NCBI GenBank assembly: GCA_024336345.1
Contig: JANFOG010000017.1
Coordinates: forward strand, 124,001-188,000
From: Mariannaea sp. PMI_226
Lineage: Eukaryota > Ascomycota > Sordariomycetes > Hypocreales > Nectriaceae
DNA length: 64,000 bases
Direction of reading: 5' to 3'
Below are positions 1 through 12,237 of the stretch, in pieces. How positions within the stretch are numbered: the stretch's first letter is position 1; every line of letters starts with the position of its first letter. The position numbers were made by a program, and so were the translations under genes. The notes below the pieces were generated by a model, which saw only the letters and a list, made by a program, of their open reading frames with translations, did not search any database and had not been told where the DNA came from.

Positions 1-1
1 T

Positions 2-676
2 TACTTTCCACTATTCCTTTCGGAGGATTCATTCCCAGTGATAGAAACCCAGGAGTCGACATACAACTATAGTCACAACCATCTTGACTATAATTCATCG
101 CAGATGCCTGCTGGTATTGTCGTCCCTCAGGAGCCCCTATTTGTCACCGATCACTGCGCCTCTTCTTCTTTTTATATGTGGCTGTGTTCTGCTGGATTCA
201 GTTCTACTAGCACAGATATTCCTGCTACAATAGCCAGATCCAACACCTCCACAGATGGCGGAACCTATACGTGCACATATCATAGTTGCACGCTACGTTT
301 TGAATCCCTCAGTCTTCTCAAGAAGCACAAGCGCGAGGCCCATCGGCAGAGAGAAAATCCAGGCTCGCCTAGAATTCGTGGAGGAACGACGTCAGGCTTG
401 CTTCACACCCAAGCTGGTCCCCATCGTTGCGATAGGATCAACCCAAACACTGGCAGCCCATGCGACACTGTCTTCTCACGGCCGTATGATTTAACGAGGC
501 ACGAGGATACAATCCACAATCCCCACAAGCAAAAGACGCGCTGCGACCTGTGCAATGGGGAGAAAACGTTTAACCGCGCGGATGCTTTGAGGAGGCATTA
601 TCGGGTGCGTCATCCCGATATGGAACCACCAGGAAAGCTTCGGCGACAGGCCGAGCCAAAGAATCTTGTCCCTTAA
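2..676 (+). CDS. C2H2 zinc-finger protein, 5' end outside window
   Basis: The frame is open from base 2 to the stop at 674-676, and there is no ATG before the zinc fingers that must be the start, so the 5' part probably lies outside the window. Three C2H2 units are visible in the C-terminal half: C-x4-C-x12-H-x4-H beginning YTCTYHSC, a long-loop finger C-x10-C-x12-H-x4-H ending RPYDLTRHEDTIH, and C-x2-C-x14-H-x4-H ending RRHYRVRHPD. The order, and the 'RPYDLTRHE..H' block followed by a finger ending near the C-terminus, match a common fungal family of nuclear C2H2 factors. The N-terminal part is Ser/Thr-rich and low in recognisable features. DNA binding is inferred from the fingers; target genes are unknown. 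Confidence 0.75.
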   Translation, partial: YFPLFLSEDSFPVIETQESTYNYSHNHLDYNSSQMPAGIVVPQEPLFVTDHCASSSFYMWLCSAGFSSTSTDIPATIARSNTSTDGGTYTCTYHSCTLRFESLSLLKKHKREAHRQRENPGSPRIRGGTTSGLLHTQAGPHRCDRINPNTGSPCDTVFSRPYDLTRHEDTIHNPHKQKTRCDLCNGEKTFNRADALRRHYRVRHPDMEPPGKLRRQAEPKNLVP

Positions 677-1408
677 CAGATGTTCATAATGTTGGTTGAT
701 TTGCCTAACACTCTGTAGTCACATAATAATTATGATCTCAACTTTCCTTTAATACAGTGCTACATTATATACGACGGCGGTGACTATGCCGCCAGGACTG
801 GTAGTGTCATAGCGTTGTGGCGGGAGTTATGTGACCTATGAAAGTGGTGTAAAAAGGCAAAATGCCCCTATGACAATAACAACATGATAGTGAGAAGCTA
901 AATACGTGACAGAAATACGGGCCATTTGATCAATTGAATATATTCATTTTGATGCGCCTAGCAACGTCTTTTCCCGTGATTTCTGTCTTCCATAATAGCA
1001 AAGTCGTGGCCGATGTTTCCCGAGCTATGAGTCCAAGCCGTTACAACCTCAAGTCGTCCCACATCTCCACCACGGCAACGATATTCTGGCCTCCGGCGAC
1101 CTGCAAATTATAAGGTTGACTTGTTCAGCCCATGGAACAGGTATGCAGCCAAAGAGACTACATTTTTCTGTGTGGACGGACCCTTACTATATTCTATTGA
1201 GCTTGTTCTCTCCATGGAGTTGATTTAGTTCTCGAACATCCACATCATCTCGCCTCTCCTGAAAGCATTTGATAATGAAACCAAGATGATAGTCTAGGCC
1301 GTTGGGATTGTCTCATATTGTATCAAATCATTGCCGATTAAGCGTTCATTTGGACCAGTTCCTTCCTCACAAAAATTGTTAAATGGTTCTGTTCACACGG
1401 TTAGAATG
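677..1408. other. Non-coding interval with dispersed repeat copy A
   Basis: No supportable gene. About 800-1045 is a copy of the dispersed repeat described separately. The rest shows nothing I can name. Confidence 0.6.
800..1045 (-). repeat. Dispersed repeat copy A
   Basis: Read on the minus strand it starts near TTGGACTCATAGCTCGGGAA and ends with the block of GCATTTTGCCTTTTTAC and TCACATAACTCCCGCCA. The same order of blocks occurs at about 4473-4720, 11128-11390, 13390-13583 and 48660-48820. It has no coding frame. Confidence 0.75.
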
Positions 1409-1981
1409 TCAACAGAAATGCAGCTCGGAAATGGGAAACTCGCCAGTGAAATTGCCATTGCACATAGAGTCATTGTTCATAACGTAATAGCAGTTGCTTG
1501 AGCCGAGCAATAGGGGTGCGTTCTGCTCCCATACAGGAACGCCGGGAACGAACCAACTATCAGCATCAAACGTATAATCCTGCGTGGCAGCGCACTGCGG
1601 ACCGTCTCTCTTTGAAAATATGATAGTCTTCTCGTCCTTCTCCGCCAGCAAGCCCTCAAGCTCTCCAATTTTGTCCTCAAGCTCTCCAACTTTGCTCTCA
1701 AGCTCTCCAACTTTGCCCACAAGCTCTCCCACTTTGCCCACAAGCTCTTTCACTGAGCACACAAGCTCTTTCACTGTGCACACAAGCTCTCCCACTTTGC
1801 ACACAAGCTCTCCTACTTTGCCCTCTAGGTAGTTTGTATAAACACGGGAACGCTTGTCGCCACAAGGTTTGTTGTTTGTCAGGCGTTGACTGCCTGCCTT
1901 ATTGTTTGCGAGAGACATTGGATGGGTGCCCTTCCTGCCCCTCGGAACCTCAGACCCACTGCTGATTGCAATGGCCTCCAT
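1409..1981 (-). CDS. Heptad-repeat coiled-coil protein, hypothetical
   Basis: A 190-residue frame from an ATG. Residues about 55-117 are nine consecutive 7-residue units of the form KVGELVC/KVGELES, with Val at position 2 and Leu at position 5 of every unit. This is the a/d pattern of a coiled coil with almost no irregularity. The DNA is a 21-bp tandem repeat. The N-terminal 50 residues are basic and polar. The 70-residue tail is Cys-containing, with N-G-N-F-T and other Asn-rich sequence. No signal peptide is visible. I do not recognise the family. The frame may be a real gene or a minisatellite that happens to be open, since the opposite strand is also open across the repeat. The unique tail argues mildly for a gene. 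Confidence 0.4.
   Translation of the reverse strand: MEAIAISSGSEVPRGRKGTHPMSLANNKAGSQRLTNNKPCGDKRSRVYTNYLEGKVGELVCKVGELVCTVKELVCSVKELVGKVGELVGKVGELESKVGELEDKIGELEGLLAEKDEKTIIFSKRDGPQCAATQDYTFDADSWFVPGVPVWEQNAPLLLGSSNCYYVMNNDSMCNGNFTGEFPISELHFC
1655..1815. repeat. 21-bp tandem repeat encoding heptads
   Basis: Plus-strand units such as AGCTCTCCCACTTTGCCCAC recur about eight times with point differences. Period 21 keeps the heptad frame of the minus-strand ORF. Confidence 0.85.
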
Positions 1982-4900
1982 CGGTATGATTTTGGGATAG
2001 CTGTATCAATTGAAGGGAGTAATGTTGCGAGAAAGCAGGATGAAGATGTTTTCCGGATCTTGCAGAGTCAGATGTCAACCTTCGTCAACAAGGTCACTGT
2101 GGCCCCTTAAATAGAAAAGAATATCATGAAAAATCTATACTACTAACAAACCAATTCAGCTGCTAAGCCAAAGGATTCTCCTAGGCGCATAAGCAGGAGG
2201 GAACTAGTGCCTCTTCCCAATTGATCACTCTCCGTTGGCGTTTCCGCCACCAGTGATTCGCGGGTTGCGTTACGGTACTAGTCTATCAATACCCTTATTG
2301 AACAGGCTGTGGAATGAAAAATGATTCATTTACCTAAGGTAACGCCTCCCTAGTCCTCTCTGAGCTCGGGGATATTGCGCATGCCTGAAAAGGAGGACCA
2401 GTATCCATGATGGCTGGCGTGGCTCAGGCTATCTGCTTACGTCCTCGGTCATCAGGTAAAGTGATACTCATAGAGTGGAAGAAAAGGAGAGAGGCAGGCA
2501 AGGGGGGCTGGACGTTTTCCAAAATGGGTAGGACTATCAGCCTACGAGGAGCAATAATGCCTCAACCCAAGCTCTCTCACCAATCCAAAGACATCCTGCG
2601 TGTATATTAAGACACCTGCTGACGGGGACTTTACTCGGGAGACTCCGAAGGAATTCCTTTTGTGATGTCGGATGGTGAGGCCTTGGAGCCTTTTGGGGTT
2701 CTACTGGAAGGTTTTGCACTGGGCTCGAGTGCTTTTCGGGCGAATTTTTGATGCAAGATCTCTGTAGATGTCAGGAGGCAAGGCATATCCCACTCTACCG
2801 GTCCGTACACACATTAACACAAACATATATACATACACATCAGTCGTATTGTGCTGCGTAAACTACGGTACAGTACGAAGAGAAAGGCTGAAAATATAAA
2901 GTAATACATGACATCCACGTCCAGATTATGATGAGATCCTAGCCACAGCATCCACCTGGCCAATAGACAAAACGAGTACATACACTAGGGTGGTATATGC
3001 GTTTGGCTACAAAATCCCAGGATCGTGCACGCATGAGCGCCGCCTCCCATTGATGGCTATGGTCCATCATTCCGTCTCTTTTTACTTGGTAAGTAAACGT
3101 AAGCCGGCTACATTTCGTCAGTTAGAGCAATACCGTGTAGAGTCCTGAATTATGCCAACACCCCCAATAAGGGCAGGCGTGGAGGGAATGATTTGTATGG
3201 CTTAGCATGCTACTGACTAAATTAAACCACCTTAAGTCAAAACAGTGGGCACTCACATCTCCCGCCCACAATGGCCCAGGATGTTTGTTTCGCAGGGGTA
3301 AACAGTCCAAGCTAGCGCTCCCGACGGCCCATTACTGACACGCAGAGGATCTAACTTACCATCTACCCAATAGGCTGTTCCTATTCACTCCAAACAAAGT
3401 TCAGGTGGCATAATTTCATAGGGCTGAGGGGGATAGGCGGGCCTCTGCATGTCCACTCACAATTGAGCATGTGTGCAGATTGATGGCCTTGCTCTTCGTG
3501 ACATGGGATCGCTCGCGTGAGGCTTCATACTTGCGGCTATTATTCATTATGTAGTTTGTTATGCTGTTTACGATGTGATGAGCGTGCATATGAGGTCTCA
3601 AAGGGCATGGGTTGTAGGGACTGTGCCTATGCGTTCCGCTGGCTGGATTACGCCAGAGGAAGGATAACTGTGACAGCTGTGGCGCTGCTAAAGTAATATG
3701 ATACGGATATTCTTCGACGCGATTACTAGACAAGTGGTGTTACGATCATGTTTTCTGAGCTACAATATCTTCGCAGCTGGTCTGTCTTGATGTCGGCTGA
3801 AACAGTGGAAGGTGCCTGAAGCGCAAAGCAATCCCGCGCCGCCATTTATCCCGCTTGTTCCCTTTCTCGCCATTCCCTACCTGTTGGTGGTCCATAAAGC
3901 CATAGTTTCATAAGCTTGAGATGGTCGGGTTCCCACTTACGTACTCTCAATATTCTGCTTGTTGCTGCGTCATCAAAGTGGACGCGTTCCGCCATGGACT
4001 TCACAGTAAGGTGCGGGATTGCCCAGGGTGGTAGGGGAGCTCGCCGCCGAGATATGCACCAGCTGTAGTTGGCACCTCTACGGCAGCACGGTCAAAGTCA
4101 CTGAGAGGACCAGGACGAGGACGACATCTATCAAAGACCTCGATCCGGCAACCGACGACAGCAAAGTAATATAGTACTACTATATACTGTTACTTACATA
4201 GTAGCAAGAACGAGATTTCAAAACAGCAGCGGCGCCGCATCACGGGTCTAAAAGGTCAATTGGGTAGTCCGGTGCTTACCACATCTCTCGTACGACTTGC
4301 CCATTTACAGCGACCTCCCCCGGCCAAAATCCAACCCACTGACCAATGAGAGCCTGGCGCAGCTCCAATAAATAATATAAAATGACACTATTAAGCCTTG
4401 AAACCGGAAACGGCCAATTCATTGACTCTTTGTGCTGGCTCAGTACTGTATATACATATGTTAACTGCTTGTTGGACTTTGAGCCCGGGAAATATCGGTC
4501 TCGGACCACGCTACCGGGGGTAGCAGAAATCACTGCAAAATAAACGATGCTTGAGGCATCAAGATGGGGATATTCAATTGAATAAATAGTCTTTACTGTA
4601 TTATTGTTATGTTGATGATATCTCTCTTGATATTGTCGTCGGGAGCATTTTTGCCTTTTTACCCCTCTTTCAAGTCACATGATGACGCCTGCCATGATGC
4701 TCTCTGACACTACTATAATAAATTAAATAACTAGTTATCAGATTGCATAATAATTATAACTTATTTGTATGTAGTGAAGTAGCCTCAAGGTATTTTGACT
4801 CATCTTATTATGGGGTCGATACCTTGTTTTCGGTTAGCATATTTCCATTTCTCCCAACTCGACAAGCTCGGATACCGCAGTCACTGGTCCTTGCTAGAAA

Positions 4901-5842
4901 GGAGATGGAGGCGTTTCTAGAGGTGTAGCACGTACCCCTTTTAATTTCAAGCAGGTTCAGACCGAGGCCGCGCGAGTTCAACAGGTTTGTAACACATATT
5001 ATCCCTGCAAGAGGTCTATAAAGATGCTTCTTATGGCAAGGTCAAGTAAGGACCAGACAAAAGATCTGGCCCATAGGACTCCTCCCCCTAGCCGCTTGGC
5101 TAAGGAGCTCTATTTGTTCCTATTAGTCCCTCAGGTCTAAACTAAGCACCTTCTACCGTCCCCCCTCAGTGGCTGTCCGGCATCGGTGAAGGTTGACGAG
5201 TCAGCAAGGGCACTCATTAACACCGAAACATTGCTTGACAGGATGATATATTGTTCTGTCACGAAGTCAAGAAATCTGCAATCTCGGCAAGACGCACAGT
5301 AGATTTAATCGAACCGTAGGCAAGTAGAGCAGGTTTCATGAGGAGTAGAAATCGTGACCAGGCTGCCACCGTTCAATCTTCGCCATGTCTCCAAAGTGTT
5401 GTAGCTAGATTGATCAAGTGGTACATATGGCGCAGTACTGTACGCGAATCGGACGGAAGGAGAATCCGCGTTAGCCCCTGACTGGAACTGTTTCGGCAAT
5501 AATGACGCTTAGTTCTCCTAACCCCTTTCCAGTGATGACGGCAACGAAATCATGGTGATATTTTAGTTACTAACAGTTGCAAGTAACGTCACACTGGACA
5601 TTAGTTCAATAATGGCTGACTACGTAAGACTGAAGCTGGCCACTAAGTATCGATAGGTTATAATAGTAGTTTCATTGGTTTTGCATTGGGGCCTTGAGTG
5701 ACCTTGTTTGAGGGAACAGTGACGGCATTGAGTAATGATTCCTATAGCTTCAACGTCGACTTTCACTGCATGCTCACTACTCTCACCTAACAGGACATCA
5801 ACTCAAAAACTCTCAATAAATATTCGAATCCCGCCAGCACGT
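1982..5842. other. Gene-poor interval
   Basis: Only short, unconvincing frames are present. The one recognisable item is dispersed repeat copy B near 4473-4720. No RNA gene or transposon protein was seen. Confidence 0.5.
4473..4720 (+). repeat. Dispersed repeat copy B
   Basis: It starts at TTGGACTTTGAGCCCGGGAA and continues through GAAATATCGGTCTCGGACCA, an AT-rich centre (GATATTCAATTGAATAAATA), and the end block TTGCCTTTTTACCCCTCTTT with ATGACGCCTGCCATGATGCT. It is best aligned with copy C. Confidence 0.8.
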
Positions 5843-6358
5843 TCACTGGCGATCCAAGGCTGAATGATCCTGGCTAAGAATCATGTGTCCGAAGAACTTG
5901 AGGCTCAGGATTGCGTAAGTTGCATCCCCCTCAGCAATGCAAAGAAGATCCAAGACCAGTGGATTGGAGGTCCCTTCATTTGCGGCAAGCCACATTTCCA
6001 GCAATCTCCAGTTGTCAGTTGCCACACGTTCCTCTCGATAACGCTCTATCATGTCTGGAAAGCAAGACTTCATCCCAATTTCAACAGAATGCTTGCTGGC
6101 CAAATCTTGTTTGAACCAGCCAGGAACGCCAAGGTATTTCGACACAATAATGGGTTTCCTTGCTTCAATGGGTAAATTGCTAAGTAAAGTAACCTTTGGG
6201 TCAATGTATGCAGGTAAGGAGACAGTATGATTGTCGGTTTGGTCCACATAGCCTACTGTCGTTCGGGTTTCGTGCTCGTAAAATGGAGACCACAGATTAT
6301 ATGGCTGATTTCTGGAGGGATTGAGCATAGTGAATAGTCTGAGATGTAATAAGATCAT
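5843..6358 (-). CDS. Hypothetical protein, unrecognised
   Basis: The minus-strand frame is open to about 6391, but the first ATG is at 6358, giving 171 residues; a second candidate start is at 6328. The protein is soluble-looking, with a helical acidic C-terminal half (around ERYREERVATDNWRLLEMWL) and ends in DHSALDRQ. I see no signal peptide, membrane segment or known motif. It lies alone between long non-coding stretches, and no intron is needed. Its residue composition looks more like a real protein than the neighbouring spurious frames, but I cannot name it. Confidence 0.35.
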   Translation of the reverse strand: MILLHLRLFTMLNPSRNQPYNLWSPFYEHETRTTVGYVDQTDNHTVSLPAYIDPKVTLLSNLPIEARKPIIVSKYLGVPGWFKQDLASKHSVEIGMKSCFPDMIERYREERVATDNWRLLEMWLAANEGTSNPLVLDLLCIAEGDATYAILSLKFFGHMILSQDHSALDRQ

Positions 6359-6391
6359 GTGCGAAGGTGGCGAGAGTATGAGGGTCTTCAC

Positions 6392-9057
6392 GACATGACC
6401 GGAAAGCTTATATCATATGTTAAGTGAGACAATTTCTATTTCGTAAAACTAAAATTAAGATATTTATCACTAACGTGGGGAAGGGGGGCTGTCGGGTCGC
6501 GTTGGTAGTATGAATGAAAATAGGATCATGGATGGGAAAAGTGGTAAGACCCGTGTTATCATCCCTCAGTTAGTGTTCCATCAATCACGATTGCCAATAG
6601 CTGCTACAGGGAGAATGAATTATATACTCGCAATACATGACCCTCTATCTTGCATGTATATGTCCTATGGAGAATAATTACATCGACACTTTGGGAGTCT
6701 GAACCATACAGTTGAGCTTAACCTTTTTTTCAGTCGGAAGTAAAAATTGATGTGTTGCTCTAGGGGTATTGCTAATCGACCCTTGTAATATAGGCGAGGC
6801 TAGGAATCCGCGAAGCTGAAACGATGTGTTTGGTTAAACAGTCGTCCCTTGTACTTGACTTAGTTTAACCTTTTGCAAGATGATGATATGGCGTTTGGTC
6901 AATTTCATTAGGTGACGGAGATCGCCTGGATTCTCGGATGGATGTGTCCCAATGACGTCCCAAGCCATGCCGCAATATCGGTCACAAACATGTTGGCAGG
7001 TTTCATTCATGTTATTTCCTAGCGATGATGTTATTATGAAAACATTCCACTCACTTCCTGAAGCGTCAAATTACGCAGTGTAGCACCGCTACACTGTACC
7101 AATCAGAGCCCAAGTTTACGTGTGTTATGCGATGTAATCCCAGGTCAGGAAACGTCAACTTCAGCGTATGCCGATTTGCAATGTTTACTGAGACCTGAAC
7201 TGTTAGTTGCTAGTTACAAATAGCTTCTTGGTAGCACTGAGATAGAAACTGGATTCTCGCGAACAGCCTGGCAGTCTTGATCTTCATTTGTTTTCCTCGT
7301 GGAAGTGTTTCGAGACCTGGAACACGCACGGCTCGGCATATGTCTACTGTATCTGGCTATTATTGATCCCTTCCTTAACCTCGGCATATACCTCTCATGA
7401 GTCATCCCTGCTTACGATATATGGAATCAGCAGCAAACGGGATAAGCTCCACGTCCACAGGCGGCCTTCTTCGATGCGTACCCGGGGCGGTGCCAGCGCT
7501 TGACGCAGCCCCAGAATCCTCTGCCATTATGGATTGGCGGCAAATTGACAGTAGTGAGGCAATAGGGGCGTCAGTTCCCCAAGCGGCAATCTCTACTAAA
7601 AGCCTGCGTCCTCCCTTTACTAGCCGAACCACTAGTTTTCTCTTTGCTGCAAGTCGTCTCTCCTGCCTTTTAGTAGCTTCAACCGCAGCGCTTATTCCTC
7701 GACAGTGGCGATTGATTCCTTTCTTCTCTCGTTTCTCACATACGTTTCTTTACCTTCTGAATATATTTACAGAGGACCTATGTCCCGGGATAGCTCATAC
7801 TCATCGTCCTCCCGAAGATGTGTGATAGTCAGATGCGTGGGTTTGACTCTTCGTCAGAGTTGAACAATCACGTTGGTAAATGTTCCGAGTAAGACGAGGA
7901 CGATTCACTAGAGGCTCACGATAGGTTTTGCTAATTATACTAATACTATAGAAACACTTCGTTGGAAGACAACACCACTGTTGCTAGGAATCAAGTTACT
8001 TCATCTCGCTCGAGAATCGCAGAGAATTCGAAGACGTCAGCTTCTTCCAAACCAAAACGAGACCAGATTCCACTATCCACTAGAAAATTGGACAATTGCT
8101 TGATAAGCGGTTCAGAGGTAAGGGTTGCCACTCAGGCAGAGTTTAGTCATATTAAAAATAATCACAATATCTAACGCAAGGTACACTGTAGAACCAATCC
8201 GGTCAAGGGGTTAAAGCTATGCGAACCTCTCAAGGAAGAACTAAATGGGACCAAAGCATGATCGAGGCAACAGCTAGGCGATGGTACTGAGCAAGGGATA
8301 GTTGACGTCGACTGGAATTTTTAACTGCTATAGCCCCTCTGCTTCATCTGGTAGTGCCTCAAAAATATCTTGACATAAAGAGCTTTATTTGCTTAAGCGT
8401 CGTTGCTTTGATCCTGTGATCGAATGATGACAGCTTCCGTGACTATTCCAACGTGATAATAAACTAGAGACAGATTTTTCAAGAGTTGGGTCTCTCGAAA
8501 AAGGCTGCTAACATCCATTTTGCTTTTTTCATGGCTATCGATCAAGAGATCAAATCACAAAAGGGGCTCCATGGAGGTTTGGTTCCCACCCGATCCAGGT
8601 GCAGGGTTGCATTGATCAAGACTAGATTCATGATAGATGGTAACTGAATCACAGAAGTTCCTAAATGCCTCACACCCAACGGATCTTCAAACTAGAAATA
8701 ACACACTGAAAGTGTCAGGTCATACCCTGAACAATATGTGACAACACACCATGGGGTGTGGAGGCTGCCAAGGGCTGCCAATACCAGAACGTAATCCATC
8801 AGAGTTGATGTGCGGGCGAGGATACCTCTTTGATCATTAGATGCATACGAGCCACCCCCTTTATCCTGTATCCATTGCTCATGGTAACAAAAGCTTCGAC
8901 TAAGTTATCTACTGAGGTGATGAGTACAAATGCCAGTCGTCTCCATTGCTGGTATAATTGAACTAAAGCCTGCTCCCTTGAAACTCATATTACCAATTCA
9001 GCTCACTCACTCCCATACGCATCTTCCCTCTACATCTGAACTACCTATTTCCTCGAA
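6392..9057. other. Gene-poor interval
   Basis: No recognisable gene. On the minus strand 7402-7749 is open for 116 codons without an ATG at its head. It encodes a basic helical stretch (around RRLAAKRKLVVRLVKGGRRL) that could be an exon or a decayed gene piece, but nothing identifies it. Confidence 0.4.
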
Positions 9058-9945
9058 ATGGGACTCCCCATAAGGATATTGGCCCTGTCTGTTGTCTTGT
9101 GCCAGGCTGTAGTGGGTTTATGCCATCTGGGATGGACTTGGAGGATATACGGCATTCTCTCGTCTCATTTCCTTTGGCTGTCTCTTATACTGGTCGTTAC
9201 ACTTACAGCAGAAGCTGTGTCACTTGTGTACGGCAACTTACCAAGGCTTTCGGAAATCGCAATCATCATTGCCACAACATGGATCGCATTTATGGAGGTA
9301 AGGCGAGAGCCCATTTCTGCGTAACGCACCTAACAATTCTTCCACTAGACCCGATTTCATTATATTCTATATACTTGCGCCTCAAAACACCAGCGCGTAA
9401 TCATGATAGGTTCTGGCGCCGGTTTACTTCTCATGCTAGCGTCTGTCATCAGCTTGGGTATCGAGGTGTCTTCCAACTCTCTAAGTGCCAATGAGACCTT
9501 TTTCCTTGCTACCGGATGTATTGTCCACCGATGTTCAATTGTGGTCACACACCTTCTCCATATTTTGAATAGGCATTTTAGGGATAACTGGAGAAGCCGT
9601 GGAGCAACCATTGCCCTGTTATGTGCTGAGATGACCGCCCTCGTGTCGACCAGTGTAACCGCTTCGCTCCCGTGGATCTCTGCATACGACCCAACAGCCA
9701 CACAATGCTTTGTAAGTTTACATTTCCGTGCGCGCATGTTTAAATATCTAATAAAATAGTATCTATACCTGCTTTTCTTGATTATCTTCGCCCTACGCTT
9801 TACTCGAATATGTTGGACGAAGTGGGCTTCGCGGGAGCAAAAGAAGCCATTGGCCAATCGTGGAACCCAGCAGGAGGCGATGGGCGGAAGTACGCAGGAC
9901 CTTTGCACATCACAAAATCAAGATGATGCGGACGCCATAGCCTAG
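9058..9945 (+). CDS. Seven-TM integral membrane protein (3 exons)
   Basis: Model: exons 9058-9297, 9349-9711 and 9760-9945, with introns of 51 and 48 nt (GTAAGG..CTAG and GTAAGT..ATAG), all phase 0. The product is 262 residues. Seven hydrophobic segments lie at about residues 5-23, 34-58, 63-80, 98-120, 130-152, 166-190 and 202-217. A cytosolic basic tail follows (REQKKPLANR). One N-x-T site sits between segments 4 and 5 (NET, about residue 128). The topology suits the large fungal group of seven-TM proteins of unknown function, some annotated as GPCR- or rhodopsin-like. I see no retinal-binding Lys motif or other signature, so no ligand or role is claimed. The splice phases and continuous hydrophobicity make the gene itself convincing. 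Confidence 0.75.
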
Positions 9946-10245
9946 CTGAACGAGGCCATCAGGGAGAACAGTAGCTCGTCCGGCATTAGCGTCTCGGACG
10001 TATCAGCAGCTACCTCAGTAAGGCAGACGTTAAAAGTCAGCATGCTTGATCGCTAAATGGCACTGCTGGCAAGAAGGTTCTACGGCACGCTTATATCTCC
10101 TATAGATGCGGCGTCTATAGTGGCTTGATAACTTTAAGATCCCATTGGTACAGTTGCTGCAGGGCGTGCTTCACTTTAGCTGGCAGGTGTTCATAACGAC
10201 TGGTGTGCCTCAAGTTCATCTGGCTCCAGCTCGTCAACGCGAATT

Positions 10246-10830
10246 CTAACATGGATTTGATTCAAGGGTTCCAGTTGCCCAGCATAATCTCGACCCCAAA
10301 GCCGTTGGACCGAGAGGTGCTCATATAATTTTTGTTCTCGCCGACTTTCTCGAAAAGAAGAAAAAAAAGCCGCCTCATATTTGTGACATCAAGATAGTCC
10401 TCAACTATATGCGCTTATTTGACAGATACGTACAAAGTGGAGCGAAGAAAGATCTGAAATCGATGAATTCATTCGTCTCTGGAGCCCCCAATTTACTGTC
10501 GGGACACCTGTTGGAATCCGACCCTCAAGGTGGCTGGGAATCATCAGGACTATTGTGTATATATATCACGAGTATCCCCAATCATATAGTTTCTCAATCA
10601 ATAATCTTTGCTTGCATCCATCTCACCTTCCAACACCTTCGTCTGTGTCGTGCTGGGATTAGGCGAGCTTCTTAGAGAACGTCAGTGGACCGAATACTGC
10701 CGACCTTGAGGATTGTCGACCTGTGGATTATCAGTTGCGTATCTCGGTGGCGGAGTTGAAGATGATGCAGCATATGTGCCTCCAGAACCTCGCCCACTTC
10801 TTCACAGAGCATGACCTAGCCGGATGATGA
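10246..10830 (+). pseudogene. Possible decayed gene, family unknown
   Basis: A plus-strand frame is open for about 143 codons from 10246 to the stop at 10673-10675, with an internal ATG at 10409. The stretch includes SGAPNLLSGHLLESDPQGGW and hydrophobic sequence after it. Beyond the stop, a different frame near 10736-10805 again reads like protein (VAELKMMQHMCLQNLAHFFT) and then meets stops. Continuation of protein-like sequence in shifted frames suggests a broken gene. I cannot identify the family, and chance open frames remain possible. Confidence 0.3.
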
Positions 10831-11127
10831 GCCGATCCCCCAAAAGTTTGCTGGACAATCCGCATAATACGAGATTCTGATGGTTACGTGACATTGGCGG
10901 TTTAAACACAATGCGCTGTTCTAAGCCAACTTGTTGGTCAGTTACCCAGCCATCAGTTACTACGTGCAGGCAATCCTACATGCTGCCCAAGTCCCAGCCT
11001 TTATGCCACATCACTCCGAAGGGTAAAAATGCCGCACAAGACTCAGCCATAACACTCCGTCAGTACCCAAAATGGGCAAGAATACTGTGCGAGCACAGTG
11101 TGTAGTAGCGCAAGTATCTCTGGTCGT

Positions 11128-11390
11128 GTTGGACTTGCAGCCAGGGAAATATCGGTCCCGGACCATACGACCGAGAGTAGTAGAAATCATGAGAAATGGG
11201 GGAGGGTTGAAGCATTAAAATGAAGATATTCAATCGATCAAATGGTCTGTATTGTTTTTATGTTCATGATCAGTCTAATGTTGTTATAATAGGGGCAGTT
11301 TTCGCATTTTTAACCCTCTTTCGGACTCCCATTATGATGCCCGCCACGATGCTCTGTCTGACAGGTCTATATTTCATGCGACCTAGGATC
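11128..11390 (+). repeat. Dispersed repeat copy C
   Basis: TTGGACTTGCAGCCAGGGAA, then ATCGGTCCCGGACCATACGA, GATATTCAATCGATCAAATG, and the end block CATTTTTAACCCTCTTTCGG with ATGATGCCCGCCACGATGCT. Block order and spacing match copy B. It is oriented toward the F-box gene and faces copy D on the other side. Confidence 0.8.
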
Positions 11391-12237
11391 GCGCTGCGTT
11401 ATCAGATATAGAGGACAACATTTTGGTTGGTCGGATGTAAGCCGAACTGGGAGTCGATAGACATGAAAACCTAGACGTCCACATTGTTTTCATCAGCTTC
11501 ACCCTCAGGAGCTTGCCATGTTATTTTGGCCACTTGGAGACTTTATAGGTCAAGCTGAGTTCTGTCAAACATTACGTTCATTCGGTCCATTAATCCAATT
11601 CAGTATCTTCATCTTCTTGTTCTTTTTTTCTTGCGTTTTCGCCCCTGAAGGATCTACTGGTTCTATGCGCAATTTTAATCCCTGCTCCGCACTTGACACC
11701 CCAGCATATGCCTTCTGTTCAACAAGTTCAACCACCTGAACGACTACACTCCGGAGTCGTAAACACATTCGCGATTATGAACTAAACCTGATTTATGCTT
11801 ACCAAATCATTCCATCGCTGCAGACCGACTGCTCGGCTGCTCACATGATGGGTTATATAAGGTCAGGCACATGAGGGTTGATGTTTGCTCAATTCTATAG
11901 TATCCGCCGACTGAATGTTAGATGCTCTCATATAAAAGGACCCCATTGTTGGGACAATTTGGCTTCATTGTCGTTTTTCCGATCCATTTTTGGCTTTCGC
12001 TCAGCATAAAGCACCAAGAATCGTTTCTCGGTTCATCAGGTCTGACAGCTTTCTCCCGTTGTTACTTCGCTAGATCGAGAGACGGATCCTGAAGCTGATG
12101 TAACAAGAGCGCTCTTCCCGGGAAATCTGGGAAGAAGACGTTGAACTGATACCAATTCAACACACTTAGTGTTCTTCAGCGCTGTCGTAACATGCATCCC
12201 AACCCAGAACCAAAGCTCACTGTCAATTTGGGTGATG

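Larger units (their letters stand above)
9946..12237. other. Interval with a decayed reading frame and repeat copy C
   Basis: It contains the possible gene remnant at 10246-10830 and dispersed repeat copy C at 11128-11390. The rest has no supportable feature. Confidence 0.5.
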
